The notes beneath the pieces are model-generated. The model was not told where the DNA came from. It ran no database searches and saw only the letters and a list, made by a program, of their open reading frames with translations. DNA of 43,800 nucleotides. It comes from Candidatus Woesearchaeota archaeon (GTDB taxonomy: Archaea > Nanobdellota > Nanobdellia > Woesearchaeales > JACPBV01). Position 1 is the first letter of the stretch. The number at the start of each line of letters is the position of its first letter. The translations under genes were made by a program, and so were the position numbers. The stretch spans positions 1-43,800 of the forward strand of contig JAHWIN010000013.1 in the NCBI GenBank assembly GCA_019322475.1, read 5' to 3'. Below, piece by piece: positions 16,722 to 25,068 of this stretch.

Positions 16722-16883
16722 CTAAAAAAGGGCATAGATAAATGGCGATAATGCGCTGCTTTGCCCGAATACGATCAATATGCCTGCCAAAACAAGCATG
16801 ATTATTATGGGGGTAAGCCACCAGGCCTTTCTGACCTTTAAGAAATCCCACAGCTCCCCTATTAATGATTTATTCTTGGTCAT
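16722..16883 (-). CDS. DUF5989 family small membrane protein
   Basis: 53 residues, easily missed because of its size. A basic amphipathic start with ELWDFLKVRKAWWLTP (about 10-25) is followed by one hydrophobic helix (about 26-39) and the tail SALSPFIYALF. This is the recognisable pattern of DUF5989 proteins, which recur next to NodU/CmcH carbamoyltransferases. ATG at 16883 overlaps the end of the SGNH gene by 14 bases and has a strong aaggtgat Shine-Dalgarno a few bases upstream, so it is translated from the carbamoyltransferase operon. Its role is unknown; an accessory membrane partner of the carbamoylation or SGNH step is likely. Confidence 0.85.
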   Translation of the reverse strand: MTKNKSLIGELWDFLKVRKAWWLTPIIIMLVLAGILIVFGQSSALSPFIYALF

Positions 16884-18018
16884 TTCGTATCACCTTTTCT
16901 TTTAATAATTTGTTATAAATATATAATCCCGCAACATAGTTTCCCTTTTCATTCATATGGGGATTGAATTGCCAGTAAAAATCATTATCCTGATTTAGTC
17001 TTTTGAATATGGGCAAGAGATCAATCATGATTATCTTATTTTTTTCACCCCATTCTTTGACCACTTTTTGTGGCAGCTCCATATCATATTCCACCTTTTC
17101 TAGATTATTGTTGGATATAAAGATTTCCTTGAGTCCTTCATCAACTTGATATTTAAGAGGGATAATTACCACAACTAAATCCATCTTTTTTGAGGAGGTA
17201 TAATCCCTCAAACTATCCAATAGCTCAAGTGTCTTATTCAAGCTGGGGCTTCTTAATAGCTGGGGAGTAAATATGAAAACTTGCTCTGCGTCAGATTGGT
17301 ATCTGCCTCTGATATGTTTTTGGAGAAATGGGCTAAATAGGTTCAATAAGCATCTTTCAATAAGCCTATATGAGTGGAGATTCATCAGCAAAAAAGAACG
17401 AATTTTATTGCTCAATTTGGCATTATCTTGATCTGCCAAAACCATATAACCATTTCTTACAGTGACTTCTCCACTTTTTAAATTATTTGTAAAATCATTG
17501 CCAACAAAAAAATTTAATAGGACAATATCTGGTTTTAGTTTATATCCCCTGTTGATTAGATACAAGTATTGCTGATCAGTGCCATAGCCAGGAACGCCGC
17601 TATTCATAACCTGGTGGTTGATAGATGAATTCTCATTAAGTTTTTTCTCAATTATCTTAAGAAAAGTTTTATTTAAGGAAGTGCCATACCCTCCCCAGGT
17701 AAAGGAATCTCCTAAAGCCAACAATCTAAAATCGTCCGGTCCCTTCTCATAATATTCAACATCAAACATGCCTAATGAATTTGTAAATATCTTAGTCTTA
17801 AATTCAGTTTTAATAAAATTCCCTTCAAAATTAGGGGTGAGGCTTGTGTCAAGAAGCCCATCTTTTTGATACATACCTAGGGGATAATCATAACCAGTAG
17901 GAATATTTAACAGCCTGGTTGTCATTTCAAAACAAGCAACGAATATTAAGATTATTGCAAATAGTAATAATAGATTAGTTGTTATTTTTTTTGGAATATT
18001 TTTTTTAATCCTTCGCAT
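16870..18018 (-). CDS. Membrane-anchored SGNH/GDSL-like hydrolase
   Basis: 382 residues. One N-terminal membrane helix (about 14-33), then an extracytoplasmic SGNH domain with the block I nucleophile motif LALGDSFTWGGYG (near 102), block II-III region NSGVPGYGTDQQ (near 143), and NFFVGNDF (near 174). The last block reads FNPHMNEKG, with Asn where the catalytic Asp usually stands, although His is kept. Such proteins remove or transfer acyl groups on surface glycans. ATG at 18018 is preferred over GTG three codons upstream. It overlaps the carbamoyltransferase end by 14 bases. The gene appears more AT-rich than its neighbours. Confidence 0.82.
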   Translation of the reverse strand: MRRIKKNIPKKITTNLLLLFAIILIFVACFEMTTRLLNIPTGYDYPLGMYQKDGLLDTSLTPNFEGNFIKTEFKTKIFTNSLGMFDVEYYEKGPDDFRLLALGDSFTWGGYGTSLNKTFLKIIEKKLNENSSINHQVMNSGVPGYGTDQQYLYLINRGYKLKPDIVLLNFFVGNDFTNNLKSGEVTVRNGYMVLADQDNAKLSNKIRSFLLMNLHSYRLIERCLLNLFSPFLQKHIRGRYQSDAEQVFIFTPQLLRSPSLNKTLELLDSLRDYTSSKKMDLVVVIIPLKYQVDEGLKEIFISNNNLEKVEYDMELPQKVVKEWGEKNKIIMIDLLPIFKRLNQDNDFYWQFNPHMNEKGNYVAGLYIYNKLLKEKVIRNDQE

Positions 18019-19762
18019 ACTTCTCACTATCCCATCTGTCTCTGAGATTATTGTCCCTTCTTATTAAAAATCTTCCCATAACAAGACAGTCTATGCCTGT
18101 CCCCATCATACACCTATAGGCGTCATAAGGCGAGCAGACTATCGGCTCTCCCCTTATGTTGAATGATGTATTTATAAGTATGGGTATCCCTGATAACCTT
18201 CCAAATTCCTTTATCAGCTTATAATACAGAGGATTCTGTTCATCCCTTATAGTCTGGAGCCTTCCGCTTCCATCCACGTGGGTAACAGCCGGAATCTTAT
18301 CCTGCCATTCTTCTTTTATGGGGTAGACCATAAGCATAAAATCAGTAGGCATGGGCACGGGAGTGTCACACTTAAAATGATCAAGGGCATCCTCTTCGCA
18401 TACGACAGGGGCAAATGGCCTGAACTTTTCCCTGTGCTTTACCTTAAGATTCAGTATCTCCTGCATCTTAGGGTTGCATGCGTTAGAAAGGATGCTTCTT
18501 GAACCTAAAGCCCTTGGCCCCCATTCCATCCTTCCCTGGAACCATCCTATAACCTTATCTTCATATACAAGCTTAGCGGCAGAAGAGACCAGCTCTTCAT
18601 CATCCCTGAATTCACTGTAATCTATTTTGTTCCTTTCCAAAAAGGACCTTATCTCTTCATCCGCATATCTGGGCCCCAGATAAGCGTCTTTAAGGACAAA
18701 ATTCCTCTTATTTCCCAAAATCACATGGTAAGCATAAGAAGCAGCACCTATGCTTGTTCCTCCGTCACCAGGGTCAGGCTGGGCCCAAAAATTCCTGAAA
18801 GGAGTGTTTTTTAGGATTTTTCCGTTAGCAACACTGTTAAGGCCGCATCCCCCCCCTAAAACAAGATTATCGCATCTTGTCTCATCGTGTACGTGGCTCA
18901 ATATCTTAAACAAGGCTTCTTCATATACCATCTGAAGGGCAGCAGCTATATCCTTATGCCTTTGCGTCAATCCGGATTCAGGCTTCCTTATAGGGCCTTC
19001 AAGAAGCCGGCATAACCTTTTAGAGGGCATCCTGTCAGCATAGTGGTACTTAAAATACCCCATATTTAGCCTGTAGCTTCCATCCTCTTTCAGGTCTAAG
19101 GTTTTTTTTAGCTTTTCATAGTAAGGGTTTGTTTTTTTATCCATGTTTCCATAAGGGCTCAGGCCCATGACTTTGTACTCGGAATTATTCACGCTAAATC
19201 CCAGGTAGGCAGTTATTGCAGAATACAAAAGCCCAAGCGAATGAGGAAATCTTATCTCCTTATGCAGGTTTATCTGGCTTCCTTCCCCTAAGCCATAAGA
19301 GGTTGTAGCCCACTCCCCTACACCGTCTATAGTGACTATCGCTGCTTTTTCAAAGGGGCTTATCAGGAAAGATGATGCATGGGCCATATGATGCTCAACA
19401 AAAAAAACATCTTTTTTATATTTGAGTTTTTTTCTGATCGCCCTCATAACTCTCAATTTTTCATTTATCCATGAAGGAATGGAGCTTAGGAATGTTTTCA
19501 TGCTCCATGGAAATTTTTCTATGTGCTGAAAAAGCACCCTTTCAAATTTTATAAGCGGCTTTTCATAGAAAGCTATATGATCGATATCCCCTATAGATAT
19601 TCCTTCAGACTTTAGGCAGTATTCAACTGCATTTGAAGGGAAAGAGGTGTCATGCTTTTTTCTTGTAAACCTTTCCTCTTGTGCGGCAGCTACTATCTTC
19701 CCGTCCTTTAGCAGTGCCGCTGATGAGTCATGGTAGTAGCAGCTTATCCCTAATATGTACAT
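18005..19762 (-). CDS. NodU/CmcH-type carbamoyltransferase
   Basis: 585 residues, the usual size. It opens with MYILGISCYYHDSSAAL and has the metal-binding EHHMAHA motif at about 123-129, DGVGEW at about 146, LGGGCGLNS near 300, and the C-terminal carbamoyl-transfer domain starting near GWFQGRMEWGPRALGSRS. It should transfer a carbamoyl group from carbamoyl phosphate to a hydroxyl on a sugar or lipid, through carbamoyl-adenylate chemistry. gagggat lies 5 bases before the ATG. Two small membrane proteins precede it, and an SGNH protein plus DUF5989 protein follow: the recurrent bacterial carbamoyltransferase module, here in an archaeal setting. Confidence 0.95.
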   Translation of the reverse strand: MYILGISCYYHDSSAALLKDGKIVAAAQEERFTRKKHDTSFPSNAVEYCLKSEGISIGDIDHIAFYEKPLIKFERVLFQHIEKFPWSMKTFLSSIPSWINEKLRVMRAIRKKLKYKKDVFFVEHHMAHASSFLISPFEKAAIVTIDGVGEWATTSYGLGEGSQINLHKEIRFPHSLGLLYSAITAYLGFSVNNSEYKVMGLSPYGNMDKKTNPYYEKLKKTLDLKEDGSYRLNMGYFKYHYADRMPSKRLCRLLEGPIRKPESGLTQRHKDIAAALQMVYEEALFKILSHVHDETRCDNLVLGGGCGLNSVANGKILKNTPFRNFWAQPDPGDGGTSIGAASYAYHVILGNKRNFVLKDAYLGPRYADEEIRSFLERNKIDYSEFRDDEELVSSAAKLVYEDKVIGWFQGRMEWGPRALGSRSILSNACNPKMQEILNLKVKHREKFRPFAPVVCEEDALDHFKCDTPVPMPTDFMLMVYPIKEEWQDKIPAVTHVDGSGRLQTIRDEQNPLYYKLIKEFGRLSGIPILINTSFNIRGEPIVCSPYDAYRCMMGTGIDCLVMGRFLIRRDNNLRDRWDSEKYAKD

Positions 19763-19772
19763 CTTTTATCCC

Positions 19773-20024
19773 TCAAAATTGCCTGTAATGCTCCTCGGTT
19801 GGTTTTTGTTTAAGCTCCAGATCAGAATAATATGAACCTTTTTCCTTGCTTAGCTTAGTTTCAAGAAAACTTTTTTTTGATGCCTTAGCAAGGAGAGAGG
19901 TAAATCCGACGCCCAGCAGATATACTGCAAACAACAGGGTTGAATTGACTATTAAGGCTATTGTCTGCCCAAAATTATGCACCCCTCTTTTAAATCCTGC
20001 AAGGAACTTTTTTAAATTGCTCAT
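19773..20024 (-). CDS. Small membrane protein of carbamoyltransferase module
   Basis: 83 residues with one hydrophobic stretch (about 21-43) after a basic start, then a polar tail ending EEHYRQF. Similar short proteins with a final RQF-type end occur just upstream of NodU-type carbamoyltransferases; I recognise the arrangement, not a named family. Its ATG overlaps the previous stop (ATGA) and has ggaggc seven bases upstream; it ends ten bases before the carbamoyltransferase. Function unknown. Confidence 0.75.
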   Translation of the reverse strand: MSNLKKFLAGFKRGVHNFGQTIALIVNSTLLFAVYLLGVGFTSLLAKASKKSFLETKLSKEKGSYYSDLELKQKPTEEHYRQF

Positions 20025-20221
20025 CGCAGAAGCCTCCGGATTATTGCCCCAATAGTGACAATCAATAAAGTAATCCCCATGACCTGCAGGTAATTCATCC
20101 TCCTGAGCTTATCCAGATAGAGGAGTATAAGGAACAATAAGGTTGTAAATAAGAAGTAAGAAAATACATACCCTGCTTTCTCCCCCACCCTTTCACCCAA
20201 CTTATTATACTCAAACTGCAT
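20021..20221 (-). CDS. Small two-helix membrane protein, first gene of carbamoyltransferase operon
   Basis: 66 residues with two hydrophobic helices (about 18-35 and 43-60) joined by a short basic turn, YLDKLRRMN. It resembles a short SxtJ-like protein by position and build, but this is inference. A TATA box is about 28 nt before the ATG, so this gene starts the operon with a leaderless mRNA. It overlaps the next gene by four bases. Confidence 0.7.
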   Translation of the reverse strand: MQFEYNKLGERVGEKAGYVFSYFLFTTLLFLILLYLDKLRRMNYLQVMGITLLIVTIGAIIRRLLR

Positions 20222-20242
20222 ATATCCAGAGCAACTCCAGCT

Positions 20243-20254
20243 AATTTATAAAAT
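20243..20254 (-). promoter_or_regulatory. TATA box of carbamoyltransferase operon
   Basis: Reads attttataaatt on the minus strand, about 28 nt before the ATG at 20221. Confidence 0.65.
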
Positions 20255-20323
20255 TATTGTAAATCTCTCAAGAAATTACTAAGGTCCCAAAAAATAGCAA
20301 ATATCTCCTTATCTATCCTATCA

Positions 20324-20956
20324 TCAGGGATAAGGCTTCTCAATCATGCCCAAAAAACATCCAATATCCTTAACATCCTTGACGATCTTTGCAGGATTTC
20401 CTACAGCAACCTTGCCTTCAGGAACATCCTTAACAACTACAGACCCGGCCCCAACTAAAGCATTTTTCCCTATCTTGACGCCTGGAAGTATGGTGGAATT
20501 AGCCCCTATCTTTGCATTCTCCCCGACAATAACAGGCGTTTTCTTTAAGCATTTTTTGGCTTCCCTGCATAAAGGGTGCAGCGTATTTGTCAGGACAACA
20601 TTAGGCCCTATCCAGCATCCTTTCTTAAGTATGCAATATTCAGGTATAAACGCCTGTGAATGCACTCTTACATCATCTTCTATGACAACATCATGCTCTA
20701 CCATGGACTTTGACCCTATGCTTACATTATTCCCTATCTTATTGTCCTCCCTGATCATAGTATAGTGCCCTGTCTCAAGATTATCCCCTATCTTGTTTCC
20801 TGCATATATGATAGAAAAAGCCCTTATGACCGGATTTATCCCTATGAGGGTCTTCTTTTCCCCGTCATCACGCCCCCTTGCGGGCTTTCCGATGATTACA
20901 AACTCATCTATCTTTGCATTGCCCCCTATTTCAACGTTCTTATATACTTTTTTCAT
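20324..20956 (-). CDS. Left-handed beta-helix acyltransferase (WbpD/WlbB-like)
   Basis: 210 residues with hexapeptide repeats throughout (for example VEIGGNAKID, IGNNVSIGSKS, IGANSTILPGVKIG, ALVGAGSVVVKDVPEG), forming a left-handed beta-helix trimer. Members transfer an acetyl group from acetyl-CoA to an amino-sugar nucleotide. With the oxidoreductase just upstream and the aminotransferase at 23781, it matches the WbpD (WlbB) step that acetylates the 3-amino group of UDP-GlcNAc(3NH2)A. ATG at 20956 is preferred; a GTG five codons upstream lies within the ggtga ribosome site. It overlaps the oxidoreductase gene by 17 bases. Confidence 0.85.
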   Translation of the reverse strand: MKKVYKNVEIGGNAKIDEFVIIGKPARGRDDGEKKTLIGINPVIRAFSIIYAGNKIGDNLETGHYTMIREDNKIGNNVSIGSKSMVEHDVVIEDDVRVHSQAFIPEYCILKKGCWIGPNVVLTNTLHPLCREAKKCLKKTPVIVGENAKIGANSTILPGVKIGKNALVGAGSVVVKDVPEGKVAVGNPAKIVKDVKDIGCFLGMIEKPYP

Positions 20957-21893
20957 ATCCAATCTCTTCACCGCTCATAGCTGATTTCAGGCACAGCTCG
21001 CATATCTTCGTAGTCTCATATTCCTCAGACGCAAAATTATCAGCTTTCTTGTCGCCTACTATCTCTATGAAGTGCTTAAGCTCATCCTTCAAAGGCTCGT
21101 TCTTCCTGACCTCAAGGTTTATCTCTTTCTTATGTATGACCTTGTCATAGCCGACCTCTATGGGATGCTTGATCACTATCTGCTCGAACAGGTCTGCAAA
21201 TATCTTCTCCTTTGAGCCTATGACCCACATCTCCCTTCTCTTAAGGGGATGAAGCCAGCTCGCCTCAAGCTCAGCGATAAAATCCCCGTAATCCAGTATG
21301 ATTATGGCAGCATCCTCCCTATCCTCAGACAGGTAGTTGTGCTTCTTGCAGAATATCCTTTTTGGCTTTCTCTCAAGTACAAAGCTTAATATGTCTATAA
21401 GATGGACGCCAAAATTGAAGATCACTCCGCAGTCCTTTCTTGCAGGTTTTGTGGAATGGGTATAAGCAGCTGTTATATAGTTGATATCTCCTACACTCTT
21501 GATCTGCTCCTTTAAGGCCTTTACCGCATTATTGAACCTAAAAAGATACCCTACAGCCAGGATAAGCCCTTTTTCCTTTGCAATATCCATAAGCTCCTTG
21601 GCTTCCGATGCATCCAATGTTATGGGTTTTTCAACAAGAACATGCTTGCGCATCAAAAGGCATTCTTTCACAATATTATGATGGCTGTCAGTAGGAGTTG
21701 CAACAGTGACAGCTTCACATCCCTTGATCATATCTTTGTAATCCTTAAAATGGGTTATGCCATACTGCTCAGCTAATGCCTCTGTTTTAGGATCAGGGTC
21801 AGCAACCCCTATAAGCTCGCAGTTTAGCTCAGAAAATACCCTTAAGTGGTTCTTTCCCCATCTTCCTGCGCCTATGACCCCGACTTTTACCAT
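20940..21893 (-). CDS. Gfo/Idh/MocA family oxidoreductase (WbpB/WlbA-like)
   Basis: 317 residues. The NAD-binding GVIGAGRWGKNH motif is at the N-terminus, ATPTDSHH near 67, and the catalytic-site VEKPI near 90. It should oxidise the C3 position of a UDP-sugar uronic acid, as WbpB/WlbA does, giving the substrate for a DegT-type aminotransferase. The ATG at 21893 is chosen over a GTG three codons upstream because it lies about 26 bases from a TATA-like box shared with the divergent gene. It is translationally overlapped with the acyltransferase. Confidence 0.88.
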   Translation of the reverse strand: MVKVGVIGAGRWGKNHLRVFSELNCELIGVADPDPKTEALAEQYGITHFKDYKDMIKGCEAVTVATPTDSHHNIVKECLLMRKHVLVEKPITLDASEAKELMDIAKEKGLILAVGYLFRFNNAVKALKEQIKSVGDINYITAAYTHSTKPARKDCGVIFNFGVHLIDILSFVLERKPKRIFCKKHNYLSEDREDAAIIILDYGDFIAELEASWLHPLKRREMWVIGSKEKIFADLFEQIVIKHPIEVGYDKVIHKKEINLEVRKNEPLKDELKHFIEIVGDKKADNFASEEYETTKICELCLKSAMSGEEIGYEKSI

Positions 21894-21913
21894 GAGGCTC
21901 ACTAATCCAAAAC

Positions 21914-21924
21914 TATTTAAATAT
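21914..21924. promoter_or_regulatory. Symmetrical TATA box shared by divergent genes
   Basis: The core atttaaat (21915-21922) is a perfect palindrome. Its centre is about 26 bases before the minus-strand ATG at 21893 and about 28 bases before the plus-strand ATG at 21947, so one TBP site may direct leaderless transcription both ways. Confidence 0.55.
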
Positions 21925-21946
21925 GTTTCTATCCCTCTCGACTGAA

Positions 21947-23794
21947 ATGATTCCTTTGGCGCTTTTGTTGTTTTTTATGTATGCATGGGGGTTAGGCTTT
22001 GCAGTGACCCGGTTCGTAAAAGAGTCAGATAACCTGTTAGAAAGGAACCTGATGAGGATTGGCCTGGGTTTGTCAGCGCTCCCTATCCTTATAGTTGTCC
22101 TTAGCTGGCTGCATATACCCTTAGATTGGCGCTTATTCCTAGTTCTGTCTGCAATATTCCCTATAATCTACTGCACCTTAAAAAAAACAGCGTTTAAGAG
22201 CATCAAGTTAAAGCTTTCAAGGTCAAATATCTATATCCTGATAGTTCTCCTTCTTTTTTTATCATCCTTCTTTATGTACCACAAGGGTGCGTTCTCTTAT
22301 CCTTATCTTGAGGATGATGATTCCTGGAGCCATGCATTTGCTGCCCGGTATGTCTCTGTAGAGAAGACTGTCTTTGAGCCGATAGAAGGAAAGAATACGT
22401 TCCAGTATATGGACGCATACCCTCCTTCTTATCCTGCCCTTATAGGCATCCTTCATCAGGCTAATCCCTCGCTTTCACAGACCCTTAAGTTCTTCAATGC
22501 CCTTATAATCTCCTTAGGGTTGATATTCTTTTATTTCTTTGTTAAGGACTTTACAAGGAACAAGAACAAGGCATTATTCTCAACCTTTGCATTGGCTATG
22601 GTCCCTTGTTATCTAAGCCATTTTATCTGGGCTCATGCGTATATTGTCACATTGATCCCTGTTGTATTCTATTCATTAGGCAGGATAAGGCATGATAAGA
22701 GATGGGTTTATATCTCTGCCCTTGCAATAGCCTCAACCTGGCTGGTTCAGCTGACCCAGGCAGTAAAGATAACTGTATTGATAGGGCTCTACTGGCTTGG
22801 AAAATCTATAGCAGAAAAGAAGATAGACACTAAAATGATGATATCTGAGCTTTATGCCCTTGCAGCAGCCTTTATCCTTTGGTGGGGGCCTATGCTTCTT
22901 AAGTATGGAAGCGATTTTTTGACATTAGGATTAAGCCAGTCCAGCAACTCAGCATTTACAGCAAATGCAGAGAAATCCTATATTGGGATTATAGGCTCTG
23001 CCAGAAAATTATACACGTTCGATGACTTTTTCATAGCAAAGAGCCAGAACATGATAAATAACCCTATAGGGGTAGGGATAATCCTTTCCCTTCTTCTGTT
23101 TATCTCACTCATCTACATAGCTTTTAAGTTCAAAGGCTCTATCAGTAAAAAAGAGTCCTGGAAGTTGATAGCGGTATTATGGCTTTTATTTACTTTCCTG
23201 GGGATTCACGGAGGGACAAGATTCCCCATTGCATTCTGGTCATTCAGGTTCTGGATGCTTTTCGCTCTCCCCCTTAGCATAATAGTATCTGAAGGGGCCT
23301 TTTTCCTTATGGCTGTTTTAAGAAAGTTTAGCATCCCTAAAACCATAACACTTATCCTGATAATAACAGGGGTATGGTTCACTTCAGGGATCCAGAAATA
23401 TTCTGTAAATACTGCAATGTGGGGGCCTGGAGGGTGGCTTATGGCAAAGAACGAGGCAGTAGGCTATATCTGGCTGAAACAGAACCTTCCTGTCAACACC
23501 GAAGTATTTACATTCTCAAGAAGGCACGTAGTTAGGATACATGGCCTGGATATGTATAGCTGCGATTGGTGCAGTGATATAATCGAGTTTAGGAAAGATA
23601 CCATAAACAGGACCTCAGAAGATATCCATGCATTCCTTAAAAGAAACGATTACAGGTATGCTATAATAGATGCCCACTATGCTGAAGAATTTGGTGCTAA
23701 TGAAACAAATAGCCTGATATCATCCCTGACCTCTTCAGGATTATTTGCCCCTGCCCATCAGACACCGACAACTATAACACTCAGGATCCTATAA
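21947..23794 (+). CDS. GT-C-like multi-span membrane protein (predicted glycosyltransferase)
   Basis: 615 residues with about ten to twelve hydrophobic helices and a smaller soluble C-terminal part. The acidic motif LEDDDSWSHA in the first outer loop (about residue 121) and HAYIVTLIP later suit a GT-C glycosyltransferase using a lipid-phosphate sugar, with the acidic residues in the active site. Family assignment is by architecture only. ATG at 21947 is chosen because of its spacing to the shared TATA box; an in-frame ATG eight codons upstream lies inside that box. The 3' end overlaps the convergent aminotransferase by 14 bases. Confidence 0.78.
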   Translation: MIPLALLLFFMYAWGLGFAVTRFVKESDNLLERNLMRIGLGLSALPILIVVLSWLHIPLDWRLFLVLSAIFPIIYCTLKKTAFKSIKLKLSRSNIYILIVLLLFLSSFFMYHKGAFSYPYLEDDDSWSHAFAARYVSVEKTVFEPIEGKNTFQYMDAYPPSYPALIGILHQANPSLSQTLKFFNALIISLGLIFFYFFVKDFTRNKNKALFSTFALAMVPCYLSHFIWAHAYIVTLIPVVFYSLGRIRHDKRWVYISALAIASTWLVQLTQAVKITVLIGLYWLGKSIAEKKIDTKMMISELYALAAAFILWWGPMLLKYGSDFLTLGLSQSSNSAFTANAEKSYIGIIGSARKLYTFDDFFIAKSQNMINNPIGVGIILSLLLFISLIYIAFKFKGSISKKESWKLIAVLWLLFTFLGIHGGTRFPIAFWSFRFWMLFALPLSIIVSEGAFFLMAVLRKFSIPKTITLILIITGVWFTSGIQKYSVNTAMWGPGGWLMAKNEAVGYIWLKQNLPVNTEVFTFSRRHVVRIHGLDMYSCDWCSDIIEFRKDTINRTSEDIHAFLKRNDYRYAIIDAHYAEEFGANETNSLISSLTSSGLFAPAHQTPTTITLRIL

Positions 23795-24878
23795 ACTCCT
23801 TCACTTTTTCTGCAGTGTAGGTTATCTGCTCTTCTGTCAGTTCAGGAAACATGGGCATAGAAAGTATCTCTTTTGAATACTGCTCAGTTACAGGAAAGTT
23901 CCCCAGCTTAAGGCCCTTATAGGCTGGCTGCAGGTTTAATGGTGTAGGGTAATGTATGAGTGTTAAGATCCCATTTTCTCTAAGGAATTGCTGCAGTTTA
24001 TCCCTATCCCCCTGCCTGCATCGTATCACATAAAGATGGTAAACATGCCGGGCATACTCTGCTTCGTAAGGTGTTATTACCTTGCCTCCAAGAAGCTCAT
24101 TGTAGAGTTTAGCATTTTTTCTTCTCATAGAGGTCCATCTTTCTATGTGTTTTAGCTTTACCCTTAAGACAGCAGCTTGCAGGGTATCAAGCCTGTTGTT
24201 GAACCCTTCTGACAGGTGCTCATATTTTGACAGCCTCCCATGGTCTTTTAGCATCCTTACCTTTTCCGCAATCTCATCATCATCTGTAACCACAGCCCCC
24301 CCATCACCGTAAGCCCCCATGTTTTTGGAAGGGTAGAAGCTGAAGCATCCTGTATCTGTTGCAGGAACCTTTTTCCCCTTATATTCTGCGCAGACCGCCT
24401 GGGCACAGTCCTCTATGACCCTTATTCCATGCTTTTCTGCAATCTCCCTTATCTCACCCATATCTGCGCTTTGCCCGTACAGGTGGACAGGCAGTATAGC
24501 CTTGGTCTTTTCAGTTATGGCCTCTTTTAATCTCTCAGGATCCATGTTATATGTCTGCTTATCGATATCTGCAAACCTTATCTTTCCTCCGGCGATGCTT
24601 ATAGTTTCAGAATCAGCTATGAATGTATTTGGTACTGTTATCACTTCATCCCCTTTCTTTATTCCAGCCGCTATGAGTGAAAGCTTTAGGGCATCAGTTC
24701 CGTTGCTCACCCCAACAGCATGTTTCTTGTTGCAGAAGTATGCAAATTCCTTTTCAAATTTGGCTACAGGCTCGCCTTCGCAATAGTAGCCGCTCTCCAG
24801 GACAGACATTACAGCCTTGTCTATCTCTTCCTTTATGCTCTCATACTGCTCTTTTAAGCTCACAAAAGGAACATCCAT
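23781..24878 (-). CDS. DegT/DnrJ/EryC1/StrS family aminotransferase (WbpE/WlbC-like)
   Basis: 365 residues, close to the enzyme at 15496. PLP-Lys segment SFYPSKNMGAYGDGG near 182-196, SNGTDALKLSL near 59, RVIEDCAQAVCAEY near 152, and LIHYPTPLNLQP near 313. With the WbpB-like and WbpD-like genes nearby it probably transaminates a 3-keto-uronic acid sugar nucleotide; this pathway link is inference. A TATA-like box lies about 58 nt before the ATG, giving a leader of about 31 nt with gtgat five bases before the ATG. Confidence 0.9.
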   Translation of the reverse strand: MDVPFVSLKEQYESIKEEIDKAVMSVLESGYYCEGEPVAKFEKEFAYFCNKKHAVGVSNGTDALKLSLIAAGIKKGDEVITVPNTFIADSETISIAGGKIRFADIDKQTYNMDPERLKEAITEKTKAILPVHLYGQSADMGEIREIAEKHGIRVIEDCAQAVCAEYKGKKVPATDTGCFSFYPSKNMGAYGDGGAVVTDDDEIAEKVRMLKDHGRLSKYEHLSEGFNNRLDTLQAAVLRVKLKHIERWTSMRRKNAKLYNELLGGKVITPYEAEYARHVYHLYVIRCRQGDRDKLQQFLRENGILTLIHYPTPLNLQPAYKGLKLGNFPVTEQYSKEILSMPMFPELTEEQITYTAEKVKEFIGS

Positions 24879-24930
24879 GATATCACTTACTCACTACCGT
24901 AAATTTTACCTTATCCTGAAATATATGCCG

Positions 24931-24942
24931 ATTTATAAAACT
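24931..24942 (-). promoter_or_regulatory. TATA-like box for aminotransferase at 24878
   Basis: Reads agttttataaat on the minus strand, about 58 nt before the start codon. It faces away from the promoter at 25036. Confidence 0.5.
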
Positions 24943-25035
24943 TGTTAATCTTCCTCTAAAAAGATTCTAGGGCCCCGATACGCCTGATAAATAGGGGTAA
25001 TAGCTCTGGATTTTTCGATTTAACTATATAGCAAG

Positions 25036-25046
25036 TTATTTAAAAG
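25036..25046 (+). promoter_or_regulatory. TATA box for GT-C gene at 25069
   Basis: ttatttaaaag, about 28 nt before the ATG. Confidence 0.65.
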
Positions 25047-25068
25047 GGGCCTTATTTTTTTATTCACA

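Noticed and set aside
20346..20765. 139-residue open frame on the plus strand
   Set aside because: Antisense of the hexapeptide acyltransferase; the repeat structure of that gene keeps the opposite frame open.
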